From the NCBI RefSeq assembly GCF_014195095.1, contig NZ_JACIBC010000005.1, positions 372,001-436,000 on the forward strand: a DNA stretch of 64,000 bases. The letters are read 5' to 3'. The first letter of the stretch is position 1. Each line of letters begins with the position of its first letter. Below, in pieces: positions 1 to 7,111 of this stretch. Under the pieces are notes generated by a model that ran no database searches, had not been told where the DNA came from, and saw only the letters and a list, made by a program, of their open reading frames with translations. The DNA is from Rhizobium sp. BK602. GTDB taxonomy: Bacteria; Pseudomonadota; Alphaproteobacteria; Rhizobiales; Rhizobiaceae. A program made the position numbers and the translations under genes.

Positions 1-387
1 CCCGTCGATCACTTCAATTCGCTTGGTGCGTTCGATGGTCGGCAATCCGGTCAGCGTCCATCCAACACCCAGGATTCCGCTCAACTGCTGGCTATTGTAA
101 GAAATAGTAATCCTTGGTTGTGATCCGTTAATCCCTGGCGGCAGATCGATCGGCACGACAAAATTGAAGGCGCCATTCTGATCGACGCCTGCCCTCTCCT
201 TCAACGTCCCGGGAACTGACGACTGCGCGGCTGCCGGCAGGTCGAATCCGAAAACGGAGAACAGCGAGAGAGTCAACAGAAAATTCAATATATTCAGCCA
301 TTTATGACTGAAATATCTTTTCTGGAGCTTGAATTGAAAGAGCACGAAATCAAAAGGCAAATCATCATTGATTGCGGACCTGAACAT
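1..387 (-). CDS. SpvB/Tc-toxin-like Rhs-family secreted protein, N-terminal part only
   Basis: The reading frame runs from ATG at 387 to the left edge without a stop (129 codons), so only the N-terminus is present. A GGGGAGGG ribosome site precedes the ATG. Residues 31-45 form a hydrophobic stretch ending in PAAAQS, a plausible signal peptide with an unusually long N-region of about 30 residues. Residues 72-118 (GAFNFVVPIDLPPG, then SYNSQ, then GILGVGWTLTGL) match the opening of the SpvB/TcdB beta-propeller module, which in known members reads roughly 'YSIPIDVPPG...LSYNS...GLLGVGWSLSGL'. Known proteins of this kind are very large, carry Rhs/YD repeats and may deliver a C-terminal toxin. What this one carries lies outside the window. 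The family call is from motif memory, not a search. Confidence 0.75.
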   Translation of the reverse strand, partial: MFRSAINDDLPFDFVLFQFKLQKRYFSHKWLNILNFLLTLSLFSVFGFDLPAAAQSSVPGTLKERAGVDQNGAFNFVVPIDLPPGINGSQPRITISYNSQQLSGILGVGWTLTGLPTIERTKRIEVIDG

Positions 388-919
388 CCCGCCCTCCCCT
401 GAGAGTGCTGCCTTACTCCTCAATATTAAGTAGTACTAATATTTTAATAACAACTCAGTGTCAACGAAAAAATGCTATTTTGAGGTGCAAAATTATTGAC
501 CTTTACAGGCGCGTTTCCGTAGTGAGACGCTAAGGCCGCGCCGCTATTCGACAATTTGGCATGTGGAACAGAAATTGAATGAGCAAAGGCGTGAAAAATC
601 GAACGACAAGCTGCCAATTCGTCTGTCTGGGCGGCATTCTGTGCACGCGTCAAGACACGCTTTTACGAGGCGCGGGCCGCAATAAAACAGCTCCGTGGCA
701 AAAGAGAGTGAATATGCCGATACAATTGCGGAGTGTATACGGCGCCAGTTAAATTAGCAACATCTTATGTTTTGAAATGTACGAATGCGCCAGAAGGTCA
801 GCCGTGCGAAATCACAACGGCCTACGTTCCGGATGCCCCCACGGCAAGATTGTGAAAGACGGTCGATAGTGATCGCGAGCGGCCTTTCCCCGCGCGCAAC
901 GAGGCTCACGCTCTCCGCT
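388..919. other. AT-rich intergenic region, no convincing gene
   Basis: This 532-bp gap separates the SpvB-like gene from the HPP-CBS gene. About 420-480 is very AT-rich and contains AATATTA at 422-428 facing TAATATT at 437-443, a 7-bp inverted repeat with an 8-bp spacer. It lies upstream of the leftward SpvB-like gene and may hold its promoter. Short frames here, such as 653-444 on the minus strand, lack ribosome sites and family motifs. Confidence 0.5.
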
Positions 920-2041
920 TCAAGCCTTCACCAACGCCGTGACACCTTGGCCTGGCAGGAGGCGCGCCATCGCGCTCAAAAGATCCGTCTGCGATATCAG
1001 GCCGAGGATGCGATGGTCGGCATCCACGACGATGACCGCATGGGTGCGCCCATCGGTCAGGACCGGCAGCAGCGACAGGGCCGGATCGGCGGCAACGGCC
1101 AGGGCCGGTTTCGATATCGACCGTGCGATCGTGTCGGTGTCTTGCGACAATTCGCGTAAACCGACCGTGCCGATCAGGCGGCCTTCCCGATCCTTTACCG
1201 GCAAGGTGCGAATATTGTGCTTCAACAGAAGATGCCGCGCATGATCCGGCGCGGCGTCCTCGTCGATGGCGATGACGTCGCGCGACATGATGTCGGCGCA
1301 GCTTATGTCTCCATGCGACCGCACGGCCGCCTGCAACTCGACCTGCCGCAACAGGCGGCTGAGGTCCGCCCGGTCGATATCGAAGGTCTCATCGAGCGCC
1401 TCGAGAGCCGCATCGACGTCTTCCTCCCGGAAGCCCAGTCGCAAGGGCGGCGGCAGGTCGCGTGTCTGATGCGTATTCTCCACGGGCTTTGCCGCGACAT
1501 GCGGATAGTTGCGCTTGGAAAGCCTGTGAAACAGCAGGCCGAGGCCGACAAGGATGCAGGAGTTCAGGGCCACGGGCACGAAGGGAAAGAAGAAGCCCCA
1601 GCTTGCAACGGCCGGGCCGCCAAGCACGGCCGTCAGGGCCGCCGCGCCGCCGGGCGGATGAAGGCACCGCGTGAAGGACATCGCGCCGATCGCCAGCGAA
1701 ACGCCGACCCCGATCGCGATGATCGGATCGTGAATGAAATAGGCTGCGATGATGCCCATCATCGCGGAAATCGTATTGCCGCCGACAATGGACCAGGGCT
1801 GCGCGAGCGGGCTTGCCGGAACCGCGAAAAGAAGCACCGCCGATGCCCCCATCGGCGCGACGATCAGCGGAAGATGAGGCCCCTGCCCGAAAAGATAGCC
1901 GCTGATGACGCCGGTCAGCACGATGCCGATCAAGGCGCCGAGGCAGGCAATCAATCGCTCGCGCAGGGTTGCTCCGGCAAGAATCGGGGAAAACAAGCGG
2001 AAGCGGTTCGAGCCTGCCTTCTGGAAGTCTGGATGCTGCAT
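920..2041 (-). CDS. HPP-family membrane protein with C-terminal CBS domains
   Basis: This 373-residue protein has an N-terminal HPP membrane domain of about 180 residues with several hydrophobic helices and the family-naming motif RCLHPPGGA near residue 130. A cytosolic part follows with two CBS motifs, from roughly residue 245 (ADIMSRDVIAIDEDAAPDHA) to the C-terminus. HPP proteins are integral membrane proteins; some relatives have been linked to nitrite transport. CBS pairs usually sense adenosyl ligands. The gene lies 51 bp downstream of a LysR regulator on the same strand, so the two are probably cotranscribed. The substrate cannot be read from the sequence. Confidence 0.85.
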   Translation of the reverse strand: MQHPDFQKAGSNRFRLFSPILAGATLRERLIACLGALIGIVLTGVISGYLFGQGPHLPLIVAPMGASAVLLFAVPASPLAQPWSIVGGNTISAMMGIIAAYFIHDPIIAIGVGVSLAIGAMSFTRCLHPPGGAAALTAVLGGPAVASWGFFFPFVPVALNSCILVGLGLLFHRLSKRNYPHVAAKPVENTHQTRDLPPPLRLGFREEDVDAALEALDETFDIDRADLSRLLRQVELQAAVRSHGDISCADIMSRDVIAIDEDAAPDHARHLLLKHNIRTLPVKDREGRLIGTVGLRELSQDTDTIARSISKPALAVAADPALSLLPVLTDGRTHAVIVVDADHRILGLISQTDLLSAMARLLPGQGVTALVKA

Positions 2042-2092
2042 GATGAAACCAGTTTGAGACGAATGTTTCGGGAGTGATCGGAGGGCGGCCAG

Positions 2093-2992
2093 CTAGCTCG
2101 CCATCAGCCGTGAGCCCTTGCTGGCCTCGAGAACCTCATGGAACACATCGAAGGCGCCCGAGCGGTCGCTTTTTCGGTAGATGAGGATCGTCTCGACCTT
2201 TGCCAGCGGATGGGTAGGCGAAGCCACCGGCCAATGCATGAGATCGAGAACCGATTTCGGCATGACACCTGCTGCATTCCCTGTCGCCACGCTTGCCAGG
2301 ATCGCATGGTAGGAGCCAAGCTCGGTCGTGTGCAGGGCGCTCGACTTGCGTGCCCAGCTTTCGGCGATCCGTCGATAGGTGCATCCCGGCTCCAGGGCGG
2401 CGAGCGACCCGACCCGCAAGTCTGCGGCGGAGCGGATCGATGGATGGCCGGGCGGCAGGACGAGCACCAGATCCTCGACGAAGACGGGCTCGGCCTCCAA
2501 CTCCATGAGTTCAGCCTCGAAACCGGCATCCTCGTCCAGCATGGTCCCGGGAGGGCGGGCGATCAGCGCGCAGTCCAGCGCCTCGCGCAGGACATCCCGG
2601 GCAAGGTCACGGGAAGCACCCAAGCTCAACTGAAGAGACACGTCCGGCCACATTTGATTGAACCGGCTGAGCGCGGCCGGCAGCCGGCTCGCCGCGGTGC
2701 TTTCCATCGTTCCGACGCGCAATGTGCCCGATGGGCGCATAGGCCTGACCGCTTGCCGCGCTTCGAGCGCCAGCGCGGCAAGGCGATCGGCATAGGTGAG
2801 AAACGTCTCGCCTTCCCGCGTCAACGTCATCTTCTTGCCGTCGCGGCTGAAGAGCAGGACACCAAGATAATCCTCAAGCTGCTGGATGCGTGTCGTCACG
2901 TTCGACGGCACGCGCCCGACGGCTTTCGCCGCCTTGGTCACGCTGCGGTCGGCGGCGACGGCAAGAAATATCTCGATCGATGAAAGGTCCAA
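2093..2992 (-). CDS. LysR-family transcriptional regulator
   Basis: The 299 residues have standard LysR length. An N-terminal winged helix-turn-helix (SIEIFLAVAADRSVTKAAKAVG, residues 5-26, then TTRIQQLEDYLGVLLFSR) is followed by a periplasmic-binding-like effector domain from about residue 90. It lies directly upstream of the HPP-CBS gene in the same direction, unlike the usual divergent LysR arrangement. It may control that gene as well as itself. The effector is unknown. Confidence 0.9.
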   Translation of the reverse strand: MDLSSIEIFLAVAADRSVTKAAKAVGRVPSNVTTRIQQLEDYLGVLLFSRDGKKMTLTREGETFLTYADRLAALALEARQAVRPMRPSGTLRVGTMESTAASRLPAALSRFNQMWPDVSLQLSLGASRDLARDVLREALDCALIARPPGTMLDEDAGFEAELMELEAEPVFVEDLVLVLPPGHPSIRSAADLRVGSLAALEPGCTYRRIAESWARKSSALHTTELGSYHAILASVATGNAAGVMPKSVLDLMHWPVASPTHPLAKVETILIYRKSDRSGAFDVFHEVLEASKGSRLMAS

Positions 2993-3314
2993 GGAAAAGA
3001 TCTCAATTTTGGAATAAAATGGACATTTCGTTCTCTATATAAAAATCATCACCGCTGCTCAAGCGGGTTTTGCCTCATCGAATCCATCATTGGGGGGAAC
3101 ATCCGGTCAGCTGCTGATATCTTCACAAGAATATCCGCCTTGCCTGCGCGCTTCATGCACGCGTCGGCTGGTCTGAGTGCCGAACAGAAGGGCAAATCGC
3201 CCTTCAAACCGGCAATGATGGATAGCGGCACCTCGATTTCGTCACGCGGATCGTCGCTTTGCCATTGGCACATGGATTGCTTCTCCAAGCCGACGCTAGA
3301 AGAGATGGATATCC
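2993..3314. other. Intergenic region upstream of the LysR gene
   Basis: This 322-bp gap lies between divergent genes. The AT-rich stretch near 3010-3050 (TATATAAAAATC) is a plausible promoter region for the leftward LysR gene. Two overlapping short frames (3288-3049 minus, 3140-3397 plus) show no ribosome site or recognisable domain, and I do not call them. Confidence 0.4.
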
Positions 3315-3629
3315 ATGCTGCAAGTTCTGCCCTCCTTGCTCCTGAGCATTGCCCTCGGACTGAGCTGGAACAGGTTCCTGCTCACATTTTCGAGTAAAGG
3401 CGACAGTCTGCAAAACCAGATGCCGGTGACGATGGTCGCTGCTGCCGTCAGCCTGTCCGCTCTTGCGCTGTCGGTCGCCGACAAAGGACCATTGCTGGGA
3501 GGGGCGATCGTCTTGCTCGGCCTGGCGCTCGCCGTCATCAGCAAGGGCCTCTCCCGTCCCGCTGTCATCGTCGGACTATCGGCCCTCAGCCTCGCCGCCT
3601 ATGTGCATGTCAGCATGCATCTGTCCTAG
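3315..3629 (+). CDS. Small hydrophobic membrane protein, unknown function
   Basis: This 104-residue protein is almost entirely hydrophobic. It has about three predicted membrane segments (residues 4-16, 36-55 and 60-100) and a short polar loop, FSSKGDSLQNQ, near residue 30. AGAAGAGATGG lies upstream of the ATG, a mediocre ribosome site. I do not recognise a family. The membrane profile is consistent with a real gene, but the size and isolation keep confidence moderate. Confidence 0.55.
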   Translation: MLQVLPSLLLSIALGLSWNRFLLTFSSKGDSLQNQMPVTMVAAAVSLSALALSVADKGPLLGGAIVLLGLALAVISKGLSRPAVIVGLSALSLAAYVHVSMHLS

Positions 3630-3777
3630 TGGCCCTTCCAGCCGCTACGCCTGAAGACGCAGTCCAACTGCCCCGATCACGATCCGCGCATCCGTCACTT
3701 TTCAGCGCGGCTTTCCCATTCGCTGAACAAAAGAACCCCGGTCTGCGTTAACAGCGATGGCAAGGAAGGGCAGCACG

Positions 3778-3993
3778 ATGGGAAGCACATTCAAGATTGG
3801 CGATCATGTCAGCTGGAACTCCGAAGCAGGCCGGGTCAGCGGAACGATCATCAAAATCCACACCCATGATTTCGATTATAAAGGCCATACGCATCGCGCC
3901 AGCGCCGACGATCCGCAATATGAAATCAAGAGCGACAAGACGGAACACATCGCCGCCCACAAGGGGCATGCGCTTCACAGGCTGCCGAATTGA
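3778..3993 (+). CDS. HVA1/DUF2945-type small Tudor-fold protein
   Basis: This 71-residue protein (MGSTFKIGDHVSWNSEAGRV) has the DUF2945/HVA1 pattern. The GDHVSWNSEAG opening is followed by a G-T-I-I-K-I strand, then conserved H and DDPQYEIKSDKT segments and a C-terminal HKGxALH. I chose ATG 3778 because GGAAGGG lies 7 bases upstream; an in-frame ATG at 3757 would add seven residues. The family is widespread in soil bacteria and its molecular role is not established. Confidence 0.8.
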   Translation: MGSTFKIGDHVSWNSEAGRVSGTIIKIHTHDFDYKGHTHRASADDPQYEIKSDKTEHIAAHKGHALHRLPN

Positions 3994-4319
3994 AGTCGCG
4001 GATATTTCAGGGCGAGCTGCGCACCGTTTGCTTCTGGCACAGGCCAACGCTCCGACACAAGGCGCGAACCATTCGCCGATCTGAGACTACCAGCATCAGC
4101 GCCTTCAAATGCCCGGCAATCGACCGGTGGCGAGATCGCCGATCGCCCCTCTCAAACGTCGGGGCATTTTCCGAATTGCACATATTCTGGAAACAATATG
4201 CATGTGAAATACGGAAGGAGCATTTACTCCTCCACTCATTTTGCTACCCTAAACTGCCGGTGATAATCCGACACGAAAACCACTTTTGGTAGAAAATCTC
4301 ACAGCCTTTGGAGGTTAGG
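3994..4319. other. Intergenic region, probable promoter of the following small gene
   Basis: This 326-bp gap has no convincing gene. Its right half (4155-4300) is distinctly AT-rich compared with its surroundings and is the likely promoter region for the 113-residue protein. A small stem GGAG-CATTTA-CTCC lies near 4217-4230. Confidence 0.35.
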
Positions 4320-4661
4320 ATGCAATCCTCACGCGTTACGCCTGCTGAGTTGAAATCGAAGATGCTGCAATACCACAAGGCCAAATCCATTCCGATGACC
4401 GAAGATGAACTTTCGGCCGAAATCGACAAGAGCGCGATCGCTCGCTACCAGGTCGGCGACCAGCTCCTCTCCGAGGTTCAGCAGACCCTGCGTAATCTTG
4501 CCGCTGAATTGCCGGAAGGCGCGGCGCGCAACGAGGCGGTCTTTGCCATTTCCAAGATCGACCAAGCCGCCCAGGAAATCGTTTATTGCGCCCTCGGCAT
4601 GAACAAGAGCATGCCCTTCGTCAAACCCGCATTGCGCGTTCATTCCGCCGGCGAAGAATAG
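4320..4661 (+). CDS. 113-residue protein of unknown function, possible precursor or partner of the SagB cluster
   Basis: The start at ATG 4320 is set by GGAG 6 bases upstream (4310-4313); an in-frame TTG at 4308 is less likely. The protein is hydrophilic and probably helical (residues 14-85, rich in E, A, L and Q) with a single cysteine in IVYCALGMNKS and a short C-terminal tail ending VHSAGEE. It has no signal peptide or membrane segment and I recognise no family. It sits 88 bp upstream of a SagB-type dehydrogenase, separated from it by a strong hairpin. This is the layout often seen between RiPP precursors and their enzymes, but precursor status is inference. It could equally be an unrelated small regulator. 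Confidence 0.6.
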   Translation: MQSSRVTPAELKSKMLQYHKAKSIPMTEDELSAEIDKSAIARYQVGDQLLSEVQQTLRNLAAELPEGAARNEAVFAISKIDQAAQEIVYCALGMNKSMPFVKPALRVHSAGEE

Positions 4662-4682
4662 TCTTCATCCGCATAATTATCC

Positions 4683-4714
4683 GCAACAACGGCCGTCATG
4701 TCGGTCGTTGTTGC
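4683..4714 (+). terminator. 13-bp hairpin between the small gene and the SagB-type gene
   Basis: GCAACAACGGCCG, loop TCATGT, then CGGTCGTTGTTGC form a 13-bp stem with one G-U wobble and a 6-base loop. No T-run follows, so it is more likely a partial terminator or an mRNA-end stabiliser than a complete terminator. It ends 35 bases before the next start codon. Confidence 0.6.
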
Positions 4715-4749
4715 GTCGCATGGCAAGACCATCGTTTGGGTAGAGCTCG

Positions 4750-5916
4750 ATGAACGTCCACCCCAAAGCCAACGGCGCCTACCGCTATCGCAGGGCCCGC
4801 GCGCTTTCCTATTTCATTTCGGATGGCGAAATCGTCGTCTTCAATTTCCTGACCAACCGCTCCTTCGCCTGCAATGCCCGCTGTCTGGATGTCCTGATGC
4901 AATCGGAGGACTGGAGACCGCTGGAAGACCTGTTTGCGATGACCGAGGAGCATCGCACCTCATCGCTCGTGGAGGAAATCGCCCAGCTCTTCTCGCTGAC
5001 CGCCCTTGTGGTCGAGGGAGACCTGATCGCGACGAAGGACACCGAATATGCCGATACGTGGGAATGGGGTTCGGTCACGGCCCAACTTCATTTTTCCTCG
5101 CAGGACAATCTGACGGTCAGCGATCAGATGGCCGCGGAAATCCAGATTCTCCGCGCAAAAGACCAGCCCTCGCCGCAGCTGATCAGGCATGGCGACCCAA
5201 AGGATGGCGTCGCGCTCCCGCCGTTCAGGATGGACAGCGAGCTCAAGGCCGTCATGCGCACGCGGCGCACCATCCGGGCCTTTCTGGATCACCCCGTCGA
5301 ATTGCCGCCCATTGCCGATGCGCTATATGCCGGACTGGGTGTTACCGGCATCGTATCGACCGAAATCGGCGACCACCCGCTTCGCATGACCCCTTCGCCC
5401 GGCGCGCGCAATGCCTTTGAGGCCTATATTTTCGCGCGGAACGTGCCGGGTCTGGCTGAAAACAAGTTCTATCACTATGCCGCCTACGAGCATCGGCTGG
5501 AGCCCGTCGATTCAGACGATCCGTTGCCATCGATGGACGCGATGTTCGCGGAAAATCAGCCATGGGTGAAAAAGGCGAGCCTCCTCGTCTTTCTCGTGGC
5601 GCATTTCGAACGCGTGATGTGGAAATACATCAATGGAAGCGCCTATGCGCATGTCTTTGTCGAGGCAGGGCATATTGCCCAGAACATGATGTTGATCTTG
5701 AGCGAGCATGGGCTGGTCGTGAACCCCGCTGGCGCAATCTCCCATTCGCTGATCGAGCGGGCGATCGGTGAAAACGAGCTGACCCACAGCGTCGTCTACG
5801 CCCTTGCCGTCGGCTATCCGGACAGGGAGGACGATTCCGTTTCCTGGCTTGCGCCGGAGTTCAAGATTCGCGACGAACTACTCGCCATGATCCGAGATCA
5901 AAAGTTCCAAGGGTGA
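4750..5916 (+). CDS. SagB/McbC-type flavin-dependent dehydrogenase
   Basis: This 388-residue protein has two parts. Residues 1-100 resemble the winged-helix N-terminal region of thiazole/oxazole dehydrogenases (SDGEIVVFNFLTNRSFACNARCLDVL), a PqqD/RRE-like fold that in relatives binds leader peptides. Residues 155-388 are an FMN nitroreductase-fold domain with the SagB opening (RRTIRAFLDHPVELPPIADAL), SPGARNAFEAYIFARNV and GSAYAHVFVEAGHIAQNMML. Lys292-Tyr293 (WKYING) matches the Lys-Tyr pair essential in McbC. Known relatives oxidise azolines to azoles in RiPPs; others act on different peptides. No YcaO cyclodehydratase is nearby, so the substrate chemistry is open. The stop overlaps the next gene (GTGA), indicating an operon. 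Confidence 0.85.
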   Translation: MNVHPKANGAYRYRRARALSYFISDGEIVVFNFLTNRSFACNARCLDVLMQSEDWRPLEDLFAMTEEHRTSSLVEEIAQLFSLTALVVEGDLIATKDTEYADTWEWGSVTAQLHFSSQDNLTVSDQMAAEIQILRAKDQPSPQLIRHGDPKDGVALPPFRMDSELKAVMRTRRTIRAFLDHPVELPPIADALYAGLGVTGIVSTEIGDHPLRMTPSPGARNAFEAYIFARNVPGLAENKFYHYAAYEHRLEPVDSDDPLPSMDAMFAENQPWVKKASLLVFLVAHFERVMWKYINGSAYAHVFVEAGHIAQNMMLILSEHGLVVNPAGAISHSLIERAIGENELTHSVVYALAVGYPDREDDSVSWLAPEFKIRDELLAMIRDQKFQG

Positions 5917-5921
5917 CACGG

Positions 5922-6974
5922 ATGGAAGAGTTCGACACGGAATCCGAGCACGAAACTTTGGTGCCGCCGCATCTGATACCAAGCAGGGCGATCATCTATC
6001 TTCGCTACGAGAAAAGCCCTGAAAAATCGTTCGAAACATCGGACGACGAGATCCTATATCAGGCCCTGCGCCAGCTTGAAAACAATGCCGCCCATATTGC
6101 CGGTGCGGTCACTGAAAGCGCGGACGGGACCGTCCTGCCGAATGCGTGGAATCCGAGCTGCATCGCCGGGCCCTTGGGCTCGCCGCTGGCGCATGCCATT
6201 TCGACGTGGCCGGAGGTCGTCGGCCTCGGCGAGGACAGAAACGGCCAGCTGCTGGTCGCCGCCTCCATGTCGGGCGTCATTGGATTTTATGCGCCGCGGA
6301 CGGCCGAAACGGTCGGGCGCGGACGTCTCTGCTTTCTTGGCCACGATGTCCGGGACATCAGGCATTCCTGGATGAAGAGCCTCGAGATCGGCGACGCGAT
6401 CCTGGAGCTGTACGAGGCGGACGACGATTTTGATCTTCGCGCCGCGATCGCGGACATCGTGCCGCGCGCTCATCTCGTCAAGGGCAGGTTCTGGGACACC
6501 GTCCATTTCGATGCCCGCACCAACTACGCCCTGGCCATCCGCGAATTCGAGAAGGCGGGGATCGAGATCATCCCAACCGAAGACGTCATTACCGACGAAT
6601 GCCGCGAGGCAGCGCTGCTTGCGGCGCAGACCCGGCCTGACGGTGCCGCCCAACAGAAGTTCCAGGAGATCCGGGCCACCTACCGACTGCCGGTCGACGA
6701 TGGGATCATCCTGCTTCCCACCAGCGGACTTCCGGCGCCGGCGATCAGGGACTGGCCGCTTTCCGTCGGCCGCTATGATCCGGACCCCTTCGAGACGATC
6801 ATGCCGGTGGTCCTCGGCAACTATGCCATGGTCACGGTCCCCAACGGTTATTCGGCCGAAGGCCTGCCCATGGGCCTGACGATTGCAGCGCCCGTCCAGC
6901 TGACCGCTCGCCTGCTTATACTTGCCGAATGGTTTTGCCGGACAACCCGCTGGCCAACGCTCGCCAAGGTCTAG
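5922..6974 (+). CDS. Degenerate amidase-signature-fold protein, catalytic residues lost
   Basis: The protein has 350 residues from ATG 5922; GTG 5913, overlapping the upstream stop, is the alternative. The central segment WNPSCIAGPLGSPLAHAI and the following VVGLGEDRNGQLLVAASMSGVIGFYAPRT align by eye with the amidase-signature core (NPWDPSRTPGGSSGGSAAAVAAG...TDTGGSIRIPA...GVVGFKPTRG). The C-terminus (GIILLPTSGLPAPAI, GNYAMVTVPNGYSAEGLPMGLTIAAP) matches the amidase C-terminal region. The GGSSGGS loop is replaced by AGPLGSP, the TDTGGS nucleophile loop by GEDRNGQ, and the N-terminal Lys-containing strand is absent, so the Ser-cisSer-Lys triad is gone. It is about 100 residues shorter than usual. 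It is probably a non-catalytic partner or a recruited binding protein for the SagB-type enzyme. Confidence 0.7.
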   Translation: MEEFDTESEHETLVPPHLIPSRAIIYLRYEKSPEKSFETSDDEILYQALRQLENNAAHIAGAVTESADGTVLPNAWNPSCIAGPLGSPLAHAISTWPEVVGLGEDRNGQLLVAASMSGVIGFYAPRTAETVGRGRLCFLGHDVRDIRHSWMKSLEIGDAILELYEADDDFDLRAAIADIVPRAHLVKGRFWDTVHFDARTNYALAIREFEKAGIEIIPTEDVITDECREAALLAAQTRPDGAAQQKFQEIRATYRLPVDDGIILLPTSGLPAPAIRDWPLSVGRYDPDPFETIMPVVLGNYAMVTVPNGYSAEGLPMGLTIAAPVQLTARLLILAEWFCRTTRWPTLAKV

Positions 6975-7078
6975 CGCATGGCGCGCAAAAGTGTGCAGCG
7001 GTTTTGCGCGACATGCGCAAAATCAAAGAGCTAAAGCGCGAGAGGCGAATCCGAAGGATCGCGACGCGCTTTAGCCTC
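6973..7078. repeat. Rhizobial-type intergenic repeat inside the SagB cluster
   Basis: The stretch from TAGCGCATGGCGCGCAAAAG through TTTTGCGCGACATGCGCAAA to GCGACGCGCTTTAG contains several self-complementary blocks (AAAGCGCG at 7033 facing CGCGCTTT at 7065). It resembles a palindromic sequence I recall as scattered between genes in Rhizobium genomes. It fills the gap between the degenerate amidase and the MFS gene. Copy number cannot be tested here. Confidence 0.55.
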
Positions 7079-7111
7079 CTTCGAGGGCCTGCCAACAGAA
7101 AAGAGGTTTGA

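Noticed and set aside
444..653. 69-codon minus-strand frame in the left AT-rich gap
   Set aside because: It has no ribosome site, no family motif and atypical composition. It is more likely promoter/leader DNA.
3049..3288. 79-codon minus-strand frame upstream of the small membrane protein
   Set aside because: It overlaps another equally weak frame on the plus strand, and neither has start-site support.
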